From Alicyclobacillus tolerans (lineage in GTDB: Bacteria > Bacillota > Bacilli > Alicyclobacillales > Alicyclobacillaceae), in NCBI RefSeq assembly GCF_900142255.1, contig NZ_FRAF01000027.1, forward strand, positions 1 through 38,049: a stretch of 38,049 nucleotides of DNA, written 5' to 3'. The notes below the pieces were generated by a model. The model worked only from the letters and a program-made list of their open reading frames with translations. It ran no database searches and was not told where the DNA came from. Position 1 is the first letter of the stretch, and every line of letters starts with the position of its first letter. The position numbers and the translations under genes were made by a program. Positions 16,942 through 25,413 of the stretch are shown in pieces.

Positions 16942-17156
16942 GGGTATTTTTTCTCCTCCCACAATCGTTGTAGCGGAACTTCCAAAGCTTCTGCAATTTT
17001 CTCCAGTTTAGTTAAATTGCTTCCTCTAGCGCCCGACTCTATGGCATAGATATATGAAGAACTAACTCCTGCTTTCATGGCAAGTTCTCGAACCGACATC
17101 CCTTTGACTGTTCGGTAATATTTTACATTTTCAGACAAACGTGCCACACCCACCAC
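16938..17156 (-). CDS. Small single-domain XRE-family HTH regulator
   Basis: At 72 residues it is essentially only a Cro/CI HTH: LSENVKYYRTVKGMSVRELA, then AGVSSSYIYAIESGARGSN and LEKIAEALEVPLQRLW. It resembles SinR-like minimal regulators. The start is uncertain. GTG at 17156 gives 72 aa, and another GTG a few codons downstream (before GCACGT) sits behind GGGGTGGTGG. It is the first gene of the XRE-XRE-coiled-coil cassette and divergent from the GNAT-like gene. Confidence 0.82.
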   Translation of the reverse strand: MVGVARLSENVKYYRTVKGMSVRELAMKAGVSSSYIYAIESGARGSNLTKLEKIAEALEVPLQRLWEEKKYP

Positions 17157-17273
17157 CCCATCATTTTCTATAATAGAGTAAATTCTAGCAGATGTTGACT
17201 CAATTTGTCTGCCATTTTTATACGATTGTAGAATACGCGCGAAAAATTTTTCTCTTAATATTCAATTACCGTA

Positions 17274-17282
17274 TGCTAGAAT
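17274..17282 (+). promoter_or_regulatory. Extended -10 element before the GNAT-like gene
   Basis: TGCTAGAAT matches an extended -10 (TGnTANAAT) about 45 bp before the start at 17328. No good -35 is present, as is usual for extended -10 promoters. The same nonamer occurs on the minus strand in the divergent XRE promoter region (about 17180-17195). Confidence 0.45.
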
Positions 17283-17327
17283 GAGCATCTTGCAAACATT
17301 GAGAATCCTACAGAAAGGAAGTCACTC

Positions 17328-17975
17328 ATGCTTCAGCTCTCCAGTGTTTGTCCCATGACTGAGGAGAATTTACTTGATTTACTACCTCTTCTTGAATCCG
17401 ATCAAGCCTTTGCTATGGCTTTTTCTACAACATCAGTGTTGTCATGGTGGGCGAGCTTACAACTTGGCCGAGCAAACGGCAGCGCCGAAGCATGGATATT
17501 TACTATGCACCCTATCCAGCGTGAGAACTCATTCCAAAAGGCAGGCGAAACATCTGCAAGGAATGAGTCAGAACAGACCATTGGCTTTGCGTACGTATCC
17601 CTCATTGATGAACAATGGTTTAACGATGGCCAACGGCGTATGGAGGCTGGAACCTATCTACTCCCTTCTTTTCGCAATAAGGGGTGGAATTTGCCTGTCA
17701 AGTCAGAACTGATTCACAATCTCATACATGTTTTTTCTATTGAGGAGGTTCTTTTTCTCATCCCTACAGAGAATATGCAAGCTATTCTAGCCTGGCGTAA
17801 ACTACCCCCTCATCGTTTTTATTCTGATACCGGAAAAATTCCATCGCATTATCGAAAGTTTTTCCGACGAAGACAATTTGAGTCTGATGAGTTATTGTCC
17901 ATGGCAGTAGTAAGCCGGGATGAGTGGTCTAGATACTGGCCACACGTAACTCATATAAAAAACGGAGAGACTTAG
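17328..17975 (+). CDS. GNAT-like acetyltransferase
   Basis: 215 residues. A GNAT-like core is suggested by TIGFAYVSLIDEQ (beta 4 region), then EAGTYLLPSFRNKGWNLPVK (acetyl-CoA loop; RNKGWN replaces the usual R/Q-x-x-G-x-G/A). A C-terminal segment follows, VLFLIPTENMQAILAWRKL, as in GNATs that end with a helix-packed beta 7. The acetyl-CoA loop is degenerate, so substrate and activity are uncertain. The start ATG follows AAAGGAAG. It is a lone gene with its own hairpin terminator. Confidence 0.6.
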   Translation: MLQLSSVCPMTEENLLDLLPLLESDQAFAMAFSTTSVLSWWASLQLGRANGSAEAWIFTMHPIQRENSFQKAGETSARNESEQTIGFAYVSLIDEQWFNDGQRRMEAGTYLLPSFRNKGWNLPVKSELIHNLIHVFSIEEVLFLIPTENMQAILAWRKLPPHRFYSDTGKIPSHYRKFFRRRQFESDELLSMAVVSRDEWSRYWPHVTHIKNGET

Positions 17976-17994
17976 AGAATCGTCTCTCCTCTTT
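17964..17994 (+). terminator. Terminator of the GNAT-like gene
   Basis: GGAGAGAC-N10-GTCTCTCC is a perfect 8-bp stem followed by TCTTT. It directly precedes, and slightly overlaps, the -35 of the next gene. Confidence 0.6.
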
Positions 17995-18020
17995 ACACAT
18001 TTGTATAACATTCCTATACT
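17992..18020 (+). promoter_or_regulatory. SigA-type promoter of the 132-aa XRE gene
   Basis: TTTACA (17992-17997) and TATACT (18015-18020) are spaced by exactly 17 bp, 37 bp before the start at 18057. Confidence 0.7.
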
Positions 18021-18056
18021 GATAAAGCATACTGAGCGTTGTTGTGGGGTGGCCAC

Positions 18057-18455
18057 ATGACACTGGGAGAAAAAATCAGGTACTTGCGACTACAAAGACA
18101 CTGGACGTTGGCAACACTTTGTCAACGGACGGGAATTTCTATGAGCCATTTAAGCGCCATTGAAAAAGGGGGACGCAAAAATCCTTCCTTCGATGTGGTC
18201 TGCCGGATTGCCCATGCATTTGATTTGCCGCTCAGCTATTTTGACAGTCACAACGAACGAGAGGAAAAGATGACTACTGTAAACTATCCTTTGCTGGTTT
18301 CTGAAGAAGGAGCTCGTTACTTACAATTGGCTGAACATCTCGCTGAACGTAAAGCACTCGATAACACTTCTCTTTTACTGGAATCGATTGCTGAATTTTT
18401 AAACGACAACCAAGCAACTTATCTTCCTGAAGATTCGCACTCAACGGATGATTGA
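18057..18455 (+). CDS. XRE-family HTH regulator
   Basis: 132 residues with an N-terminal Cro/CI HTH (GEKIRYLRLQRHWTLATLC, then GISMSHLSAIEKGGRKNPS, about residues 4-60). A C-terminal helical tail follows (LLVSEEGARYLQLAEHLAER) that could mediate dimerisation. The ORF is open from a TTG at 18039, but ATG at 18057 has GGGGTG 5 nt upstream. It overlaps the tail of the convergent membrane protein gene by 15 bp. No target is evident. Confidence 0.8.
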   Translation: MTLGEKIRYLRLQRHWTLATLCQRTGISMSHLSAIEKGGRKNPSFDVVCRIAHAFDLPLSYFDSHNEREEKMTTVNYPLLVSEEGARYLQLAEHLAERKALDNTSLLLESIAEFLNDNQATYLPEDSHSTDD

Positions 18456-19469
18456 ATGAGCAGATGGAGTTTTTTTCTTATTTCTTAAAGGAAAATCCAC
18501 TACCTGACCTCCCCAAGCTGCAGGTCGAAATGCCTCAAAGCGCATACCTTCAGACAAAATAGCAAAACGTTCTCCTTCCAATCGCAATACAACCCAAATA
18601 TGAAAAGGAAGCAACCGCCCGCTACGAAACACTGCATCCGCCAGGCGTACCCGAAATCCATCGCCCTCTCGCTCTGTCCACCCAATCAACACTCTCGCCA
18701 AACGTGAAAACTCTCGACCAAGTTTGGTTTCGTGCAATACATAATGAATCGCTTGCGTTTCCTCCGTTTGATAAACAGCATCTATCACCGGAGATTTAAA
18801 CCACGAACAACTTCCAAAACGCACTATTCCTGAAGGATGAGCAAAGACAAACTGTTGACGCCATGGAAGTAGCGCGGGTGGAAAAACCGCAGATTCATCC
18901 GATTGCTGGATAGGACGTACTCGTTTAGGTAAAATGAGTCGATTCAGAACACGAATGAATAGAAGCAACAACGCCAATCCGTCACAAAGAATGACTACTT
19001 TCAAGAGCGGAATGCCCATGAGGTGTAACACTAAACCTAAGACAAGCCATACATCCCATGCGTATTCGTATAAAAATAAGACATCCAATGCGTATCTTTT
19101 TTCCGAGATCGGCCAAAAAACAGCCGTACCATAAGCTGTCAAAACATCACTAAGCACATGCAGCAACGCACAGAACCAAGCCATGAAAAAAATTTCTGGA
19201 CCTTTCCCTGAACTCCACAACTGAAAAACAGCGGCAATCAATAAAGCGAAAAAGAGAGTGCCTGGCAGAGAATGCGTGGCGCGACGATGAGCATATAAAA
19301 ATCGTTCCCTGCCAAAAAGACGCATAACGGTATCCAAATCACAGATTTCCGAGCCTAATACGGCTGCCGCAAGCATGACAGAGTGGGAAAGATGGGGATC
19401 CGGCGGGGCAAAAGCCAACCATGTAGAGTAGACACCTATGCCCATAGCAGCGTGCGTAATGGTATCCAT
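18441..19469 (-). CDS. YdjM/LexA-regulated-type membrane-bound metal-dependent hydrolase (DUF457)
   Basis: 342 residues. The start MDTITHAAMG and the motif AHRRATHSLPG (about residue 60) are characteristic of the YdjM/DUF457 family. That family has His and Asp metal ligands at the ends of membrane helices. About five hydrophobic segments lie between residues 30 and 190. The C-terminal 150 residues are soluble (FAHPSGIVRFGSCSWF onwards). Some relatives are tied to phospholipid or DNA-damage responses; here no function can be assigned. The start at 19469 has AGGAGGAATTTC upstream. It is divergent from proS. Confidence 0.8.
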   Translation of the reverse strand: MDTITHAAMGIGVYSTWLAFAPPDPHLSHSVMLAAAVLGSEICDLDTVMRLFGRERFLYAHRRATHSLPGTLFFALLIAAVFQLWSSGKGPEIFFMAWFCALLHVLSDVLTAYGTAVFWPISEKRYALDVLFLYEYAWDVWLVLGLVLHLMGIPLLKVVILCDGLALLLLFIRVLNRLILPKRVRPIQQSDESAVFPPALLPWRQQFVFAHPSGIVRFGSCSWFKSPVIDAVYQTEETQAIHYVLHETKLGREFSRLARVLIGWTEREGDGFRVRLADAVFRSGRLLPFHIWVVLRLEGERFAILSEGMRFEAFRPAAWGGQVVDFPLRNKKKTPSAHSIIR

Positions 19470-19585
19470 GTGAAATTCCTCCTGACAAAATTATTATGGC
19501 GAAGAAAGCTTGTTCTACTCTCCTGCACTTTCCTTTAGGCTGCTTGCCGTGTAAGATGGGCACAGGAAAACAAGGAGGACGCTGT

Positions 19586-21037
19586 ATGCCAAAATCTGAT
19601 AAATCTTTCGTCAAAGAAATTACTCCTCAAAGCGAAGACTTTTCACGCTGGTATATTGACGTCATTCGGCGTGCTGACTTGATGGATTACGCGCCGGTGC
19701 GCGGTTGTATCGTGTTTAAACCAGATGGGTATGCGCTTTGGGAAGCCTGCCAACAAGAACTTGACAGACGTTTTAAAGAAACTGGGCACCGCAATGCCTA
19801 TTTTCCGCTCTTCATTCCAGAATCTTTTTTTCAGAAAGAAAAAGAACATGTGGAGGGTTTTAACCCTGAGCTACCTTGGGTAACTGAAGCAGGCGGAGAA
19901 AAATTGGAAGAGCGTCTGGCGGTAAGGCCAACCAGCGAAACCATCATTGGTCATATGTACGCACAATGGATTCAGTCCTATCGTGATTTGCCTGTACTGA
20001 TTAATCAATGGGCAAACGTAGTACGTTGGGAGAAACGAACGCTTCCATTCTTAAGAACAAGCGAATTCCTCTGGCAAGAAGGTCATACTGCACACGCAAC
20101 TGCTGAAGAAGCGATTGCAGAAACTGAACAGATGCTCAACATCTATACAGATTTTGTAGAGAATTTCTTGGCCATTCCAGTCTTCAAAGGTCAAAAGACA
20201 CCTCTAGAAAAGTTTGCTGGCGCCGTTAGCACTTATTCAATTGAAGCCCTGATGAAAGATGGAAAAGCGCTGCAGGCAGCAACATCACACTATTTGGGAC
20301 AAAACTTTGCCAAAGGGTTTGAGATTCAATTTCTCGATAAAGACAACGAGAGAAAATATGTTCATACGACTTCCTGGGGGATCTCCACACGTATACTTGG
20401 AGCGCTGATTATGGTTCATGGGGACGATCGCGGTTTGGCACTACCACCTAAAATCGCACCTACCCAAGTCATGATCATTCCAATTGGTCCACAAAAAGAG
20501 AGAGAACGCGTTGTAACTCACGCCAAAGATTTATTGAAGCGAATTTCTAAACGTAACATTCGCGTTCAAATGGACGCCAATGAAGATACAAGTCCCGGCT
20601 GGAAATTTAACGAATATGAAATGCGAGGAATTCCTATTCGATTAGAAGTGGGACCGCGCGACATGGATGCTGGACAAGTGGTCTTGGTTCGTCGCGACAC
20701 AGGAGATAAACAGGCTATTGCAATAGATAAATTAGAAGAGACCGTAGAACAACTTTTAACGGATATTCAACAAAATATGTATCGCAAAGCTAAGCAATTT
20801 GCCGAAGAAAATAGCCGAATCGCTGCATCTTTTACTGAATTAGATGATATTATCCAAAATCAGCGTGGGTTTGTTTTAGCAGGTTGGTGTGGTGACAACG
20901 TTTGCGAGTTAACTATCAAAGAGAAAACTGGCGCTACAAGCCGCAACATTCCCTTTGAGCCGCCTACTCACTTACAAACATGCGTAGTCTGCGGCTCTGA
21001 AGCGAAACACAGCGTATGGTACGCCAAGTCTTATTAA
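19586..21037 (+). CDS. proS: Prolyl-tRNA synthetase, short archaeal/eukaryal-like type
   Basis: This cytosolic enzyme charges tRNA-Pro. At 483 aa it lacks the large INS editing domain of the bacterial-type enzyme. Class II motifs are visible: FLRTSEFLWQEGHTAHAT (motif 2, about 150-167) and HGDDRGLALPPKIAP (motif 3). The anticodon-binding domain follows (about 285-380). The C-terminal zinc-like domain contains CVVCGSEAKHSVWYAKSY. The ORF is open from 19496, but ATG at 19586 is preceded by AAGGAGG, so I chose it. No T-box leader is present in the 116 bp upstream. This type is common in Bacilli lineages and is probably an old transfer or duplication; whether a bacterial-type ProS also exists cannot be seen. 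Confidence 0.95.
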   Translation: MPKSDKSFVKEITPQSEDFSRWYIDVIRRADLMDYAPVRGCIVFKPDGYALWEACQQELDRRFKETGHRNAYFPLFIPESFFQKEKEHVEGFNPELPWVTEAGGEKLEERLAVRPTSETIIGHMYAQWIQSYRDLPVLINQWANVVRWEKRTLPFLRTSEFLWQEGHTAHATAEEAIAETEQMLNIYTDFVENFLAIPVFKGQKTPLEKFAGAVSTYSIEALMKDGKALQAATSHYLGQNFAKGFEIQFLDKDNERKYVHTTSWGISTRILGALIMVHGDDRGLALPPKIAPTQVMIIPIGPQKERERVVTHAKDLLKRISKRNIRVQMDANEDTSPGWKFNEYEMRGIPIRLEVGPRDMDAGQVVLVRRDTGDKQAIAIDKLEETVEQLLTDIQQNMYRKAKQFAEENSRIAASFTELDDIIQNQRGFVLAGWCGDNVCELTIKEKTGATSRNIPFEPPTHLQTCVVCGSEAKHSVWYAKSY

Positions 21038-21078
21038 GAAGAATCTGTTTGGTCATTTGAGCTGCTAGTCCATTTACA

Positions 21079-21109
21079 CGCCCCAATCAGTCGACAATGG
21101 ATTGGGGCG
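21079..21109. terminator. Hairpin between convergent proS and glcD
   Basis: CGCCCCAATC-N11-GATTGGGGCG is a perfect 10-bp stem between the two stop codons. It lacks a strong T-run on either side, so termination may be bidirectional but imperfect. Confidence 0.5.
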
Positions 21110-21123
21110 CTGGTATTGACGAA

Positions 21124-22581
21124 TTATACCGTTTCCTGGAACGCTGCTGCGTACTTTTCAACCATGGTTTGAATTTGTCGAAATTCAGCACAACGGGCAG
21201 GGCGTGGAATCAGCTTGCCAGAATTACATAAATCAGCAGGATTGAACACACGTCGCAACCTTTCCTGCCATTGCAAGTCAACAGAAGAGAATTGGACTTT
21301 CATCTGTTCAATTTTCTCAATTCCCACACCATGCTCACCTGTAATACTCCCACCCATTTCTACACAAAGCTCTAAAATTTTTCTGCCGAGATCCATCGCT
21401 TTCGCCAACTGCTCTGGAATACGGCCGTCATAACATATCAATGGGTGTAAATTCCCATCCCCAGCATGAAAGACATTGGCGACGCGCAATCCATATTCAT
21501 GACTCAAATCTGCAATCCTAGCCAATATCTCCGTTAACCTTGTACGTGGAATCACACCATCTTGAACCATATAATCAGGAGAAATTCGACCTACGGCTGG
21601 AAATGCCATCTTCCGACTACTCCACCAAAGTTTCCGTTCTTCTTCATTAACAGCCCGACGAACTGAATGAACATTATGGCGACAACAGATATCCAATACG
21701 CGTTGGGCCATATCTTCTACACCAGCTTGAAGGCCATCTACTTCAATCAGCAGCACTGCCGCAATTTCCGGCGGATAACCTACATGGTAGACACTTTTAT
21801 CTACTGCCTGCATCATCAATTGATCCATCATCTCTACCGCAGCTGGCAGCACACCATGAGCTATGAGATCAGAAACTGTGTCAGAAGCGTCGGCTACCGT
21901 ATGGAAATAAGCTAATACAGTTTCCACCGATTCTGGTTTTTTTAAAATTTTTACTGTAATCTCTGTAACAATGCCCAATGTCCCTTCCGAACCTACCATG
22001 ACTCCCAGTAAATCATATCCCAACACATCACCATGTACCTGCCCAAGCGTAACAATTTCACCTGTGGGAGTGACCAAAGTTAAAGCCACTACGTGATTGC
22101 TCGTTACCCCGTATTTGAGGCAGTGCGATCCCCCAGAATTTTCAGCCACATTTCCTCCTATGGTGCATACAGACTGGCTGGAGGGATCGGGAGCGTAATA
22201 GAAGCCACGATGTGCAATCTGGCGACTTAAAACTAAGTTCACAAAACCCGGCTGCACAATAGCTCGATGATTTTCAAAATCCACATGCAGCAATCGATCC
22301 ATTTTAACTAAACTAATGACAACCTCACCAGCGAACGGAGTAGCTCCCCCTGACAATCCTGTACCAGCGCCACGAGGAAGGAAAGGTATTTGCTCGCGAT
22401 TGAAGATTTTTACAATGGAGGCCACTTGTTCAGTAGATTGAGGGAACACTACTGCTCTTGGCATCGCCTTTTCAGCTACATACGCATCGCAGTCATAAGC
22501 TTTTAGCTTATCCGATTGAAAGATGACATTTGCCGATCCGAGCAAGTTTTCAAGCTCAATTTGCACATGTCTTGGCAGCAC
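21124..22581 (-). CDS. glcD: Glycolate oxidase FAD-linked subunit GlcD
   Basis: It oxidises glycolate (or D-lactate) to glyoxylate with FAD. The PCMH-type FAD-binding domain shows PRGAGTGLSGGATPF and SVCTIGGNVAENSGGSHC in the N-terminal half. The FAD-oxidase C-terminal domain has NVFHAGDGNLHPLI and GSITGEHGVGIEK, which carry the usual substrate and flavin residues. The ORF is open to 22656, deep inside glcF. GTG at 22581 is preceded by AAGGTGA, and GTG at 22590 by AAGGGGA; either gives about 485 aa, the family length. It overlaps the glcF end by about 26 bp. It is the last gene of glcEFD. Confidence 0.93.
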   Translation of the reverse strand: MLPRHVQIELENLLGSANVIFQSDKLKAYDCDAYVAEKAMPRAVVFPQSTEQVASIVKIFNREQIPFLPRGAGTGLSGGATPFAGEVVISLVKMDRLLHVDFENHRAIVQPGFVNLVLSRQIAHRGFYYAPDPSSQSVCTIGGNVAENSGGSHCLKYGVTSNHVVALTLVTPTGEIVTLGQVHGDVLGYDLLGVMVGSEGTLGIVTEITVKILKKPESVETVLAYFHTVADASDTVSDLIAHGVLPAAVEMMDQLMMQAVDKSVYHVGYPPEIAAVLLIEVDGLQAGVEDMAQRVLDICCRHNVHSVRRAVNEEERKLWWSSRKMAFPAVGRISPDYMVQDGVIPRTRLTEILARIADLSHEYGLRVANVFHAGDGNLHPLICYDGRIPEQLAKAMDLGRKILELCVEMGGSITGEHGVGIEKIEQMKVQFSSVDLQWQERLRRVFNPADLCNSGKLIPRPARCAEFRQIQTMVEKYAAAFQETV

Positions 22582-23935
22582 CGTCTTCACCTTCCCCTTC
22601 CATTCTGTAGGCTCGTTGCAACAGTTCCACCGTATGGACCACTTTGACGGGTACATTTTTTTCTTTCAGACCTGAGGAAATTTGTAATAGACAACCCGGA
22701 TTTCCCATTGCTAAAGTGGATACGTCATCCGGAATGTCCGCCAGTTTACGTTCGAGAAGTCTTTGAGCCATTTCTGGATGTGTCAGGTTATATATACCTG
22801 CACTTCCACAACACCGATCTGCATCTGGCAAATCCACTAATTGAAGTCCTGGAATAGAAGCGAGCAATGCTCTTGGTTGATGCCGTATTTTTTGTGCATG
22901 ACAGAGATGACAAGCATCATGATAGGCTACAGTTTCGCAAAGCTCACCTTTCGGAGGTTCCCATCCTTTTTCAAAAAGCAATTCAGAAATATCTCTGACT
23001 TTAGATGCAAATAACTCTGCTCTTTCCATTTCTTCTGGATAATTGCGGAAAAGTTCAGGATATTCTTTCAACAACGCTCCACAACCTGCAGCGTTAACAA
23101 CAATATAATCTGCATCTGAATTTAGGAATGCTTGTATATTCTTTCTTGCCAACGAACGCGCTGTATCCCGGTCTCCCGCATGAACCTGCAGTGCTCCGCA
23201 ACATTTCTGTTCGCTTGGTACATGAACTTGGAAATGATTGCGAAGCAAGACTTCAGCTGTAGCTTCATGAACATGCGTATAAAAAACATCCATCACACAA
23301 CCTGTAAACAGTGCAACCTTACCTTTTTCTCCCGTATTTTTACGAGTTGAAGATTTGCCATCCACCATTGGTAAATTTTCCGAATTCCCTAGTAATGGTT
23401 GAACAGTCACTTCAGGCATAGCCGCTTCCAACGCCTGTAAATGCCGAGGCAAAATCCGCAATAACCCAAGCCTTCTCACCCAAGTTTGAAGTCCTGAAAC
23501 TTGATAAAAACGCGTCAGAGCCCGTAACTTTTGTAAACGTTTAGGATGGGGAAAAATCTCACGTAAAAATAGTTGCTCTAACCATCCTCGCCAACCTCTT
23601 TTAGGATTGGCATAAAACACTTGTCCTCGCGCCTCCTCTATCAAAGCTCCCACTTGCACACCAGAAGGACAAACAGATTCGCAAGCTCGACAATCTAGAC
23701 AAGTGAAAACGGGATCCATAACATCTTCGTTTAGAGTCAAGTGACCTTCGGCTGTTTGTTTAATTAAATAAACCCTTCCCCGCGGTGAATGGTTTTCATC
23801 GGACCACTCCTGATATGTAGGGCAAACTTCTAAGCAAAAACCGCAATGTACACAGACGGAGTATTTATCCTCATCTGGAGCATCCGCAAATATGAAAGAT
23901 GACTGGCGATGTACTTCTTCAAATGGCAGACTCAA
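22556..23935 (-). CDS. glcF: Glycolate oxidase iron-sulfur subunit GlcF
   Basis: It passes electrons from the flavin subunits to the membrane quinone pool. Two 4Fe-4S motifs are present, CVHCGFCLEVCPTY and CLDCRACESVCPSG. Two CCG domains follow (CCGALQVHAGD and HDACHLCHAQ, then DRCCGSAGIYNL). The start is TTG at 23935: GGGAGG lies 8 nt upstream, inside the end of glcE, and the protein then begins MSLPFEEV (459 aa). An ORF extension to 23986 would lie within glcE without a ribosome site. It overlaps glcE by 17 bp, so the subunits are translated as a coupled set. Confidence 0.93.
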   Translation of the reverse strand: MSLPFEEVHRQSSFIFADAPDEDKYSVCVHCGFCLEVCPTYQEWSDENHSPRGRVYLIKQTAEGHLTLNEDVMDPVFTCLDCRACESVCPSGVQVGALIEEARGQVFYANPKRGWRGWLEQLFLREIFPHPKRLQKLRALTRFYQVSGLQTWVRRLGLLRILPRHLQALEAAMPEVTVQPLLGNSENLPMVDGKSSTRKNTGEKGKVALFTGCVMDVFYTHVHEATAEVLLRNHFQVHVPSEQKCCGALQVHAGDRDTARSLARKNIQAFLNSDADYIVVNAAGCGALLKEYPELFRNYPEEMERAELFASKVRDISELLFEKGWEPPKGELCETVAYHDACHLCHAQKIRHQPRALLASIPGLQLVDLPDADRCCGSAGIYNLTHPEMAQRLLERKLADIPDDVSTLAMGNPGCLLQISSGLKEKNVPVKVVHTVELLQRAYRMEGEGEDGAAKTCAN

Positions 23936-25259
23936 GCAAACCGCCTCCCAAAATAGGTAGTTGGGGTAGAATTTCATTTGGATCAAACGATTGTTTTAAC
24001 GATTTCATCAGTTGTTGCTCCACAGGATGAAGATAAGTGGGCAATTCACGAAGCAAAGAGGAACGCCAGGCAAGTGGGGCAGAAAGTAGTTGAAGCGTAG
24101 CTGAATATTGGCGAGTTAGGCGGACTGCCTCTGCTATCAATAGACGGGCATTGATTTCTGTAGGCTTGGTATAGATGCGTAAAACTCCCACTGGTTGACT
24201 TGCACTCTGTTCTATTGGACAACCTGTAACGTGAGACCAGTTGTGCAATGTTTTCTGAATTTCAGGCAAAGTTGTGGGCTTAGCCTGTATTTGCAGGAGA
24301 ATGGGATAGGAAGCAAGCAATTGGCGGTATTGTTGCCACCATTCATCTGCTTCCTGCCCGTGAAGGACAGATATTTGAATACCGAGTTGACGGCAAATCT
24401 GACGAAGAAAATCAGCTTGGTATTCAGCTGAAAGCTGGTTCTCATGACAACCGATGGCTAACGCTGTTGGCGCTGGCGTATCCCATAAGTTGTTCAATTC
24501 ATCTCCTGACATCCACTCAAAAGTACTTGGAATCAACGATGAATCTCTAATCAAGGAACTAGCCTCAGAAATTTTCATAAAATCACCAGTTAATAGACAT
24601 ACGGAGTGATAAAGTGGCAAGGGACGCAACTTAAAAGTGCATTCCGTAAGAATACCCAGAGAACCATAAGAACCTACCCATAACTTGGACATATCATAAC
24701 CAGCTACATTCTTAACCACTTTGCCTCCAGTACGCAATAACTCACCATTCGCCATCACAACCCGTGCACCAATCAACAAATCTCTCCAAGTACCATACAA
24801 CACCCTTTCGGGTCCATTATGATTCGCAGCCAAAAGTCCTCCTACAGTGGCTCCAGGATGACAAACTGGATAAACGGGTAGATGCTGCCCTTGCTCATGA
24901 ACTATATTCTGTAAACATTGCAAAGACATTCCGCTTTGTACGGTAATGACCATATCAGCAGGAGAATACTCTATGCATTGTTGAAGAGGAGATACATCCA
25001 GCAGAATGTCCATGGAATCATCATCCAACATTGGCCAAATCGTCCCAGCTCCGCAAGGGTGTACACGCCAGCCCTTCTCTCCCGCCAAGTTCATGACTGA
25101 AACAACCGCCTCTGGACTATGGGCTTTCACATGAAGATATTGGTTATTGTACATTCCAGCTCTTTCTTCCACTGTAATGCCAGTATTTTCCAAAAAATGG
25201 GCTGCCGTTTTCTGTAACAGACTTATTTTTTCCAACACTTCATCTGGATGCTGCCCCAT
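23919..25259 (-). CDS. glcE: Glycolate oxidase subunit GlcE (FAD-binding)
   Basis: 446 residues, the second flavin-type subunit of glycolate oxidase. The FAD-binding PCMH region contains HPCGAGTIWPM, CHPGATVGGLLAANHNGPER, GGKVVKNVAGYDMSKL and GSYGSLGILTECTFKL (about 65-220). The C-terminal half is weakly conserved, as in other GlcE. AGGTGGGGAAAG precedes ATG at 25259. It is the first gene of glcEFD, downstream of iclR, with a perfect 23-bp palindrome in the gap. Confidence 0.92.
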   Translation of the reverse strand: MGQHPDEVLEKISLLQKTAAHFLENTGITVEERAGMYNNQYLHVKAHSPEAVVSVMNLAGEKGWRVHPCGAGTIWPMLDDDSMDILLDVSPLQQCIEYSPADMVITVQSGMSLQCLQNIVHEQGQHLPVYPVCHPGATVGGLLAANHNGPERVLYGTWRDLLIGARVVMANGELLRTGGKVVKNVAGYDMSKLWVGSYGSLGILTECTFKLRPLPLYHSVCLLTGDFMKISEASSLIRDSSLIPSTFEWMSGDELNNLWDTPAPTALAIGCHENQLSAEYQADFLRQICRQLGIQISVLHGQEADEWWQQYRQLLASYPILLQIQAKPTTLPEIQKTLHNWSHVTGCPIEQSASQPVGVLRIYTKPTEINARLLIAEAVRLTRQYSATLQLLSAPLAWRSSLLRELPTYLHPVEQQLMKSLKQSFDPNEILPQLPILGGGLLESAI

Positions 25260-25346
25260 ACTTTCCCCACCTTTTACCGACCTATCATGGATGATCTTTT
25301 AACGAATAAAACCGAAACATGCCATCATTCTGAAAAATTGTTCTAT

Positions 25347-25369
25347 ATTACAGAACTGCGTTCTGTAAT
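25347..25369. promoter_or_regulatory. IclR operator candidate, site 1 (glcE promoter region)
   Basis: ATTACAGAAC-TGC-GTTCTGTAAT is a perfect palindrome with 10-bp arms. It lies in the 154-bp gap between iclR and glcE and overlaps a plausible minus-strand -10 (TATAGA, 25342-25347). The 15-nt core CAGAACTGCGTTCTG (25351-25365) recurs with 10 of 12 arm bases at sites 2 and 3. Confidence 0.7.
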
Positions 25370-25413
25370 TTTTGATGTATTTCACACGTAAAGCCACTCC
25401 ATGCAACGAATCG

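Noticed and set aside
19470-19585. T-box leader for proS
   Set aside because: The gap is only 116 bp and shows neither the T-box sequence nor an antiterminator/terminator pair.
25324-25338. Possible CodY box upstream of glcE
   Set aside because: ATCATTCTGAAAAAT matches the AATTTTCWGAAAATT consensus at only 11 of 15 positions, too weak in AT-rich DNA.
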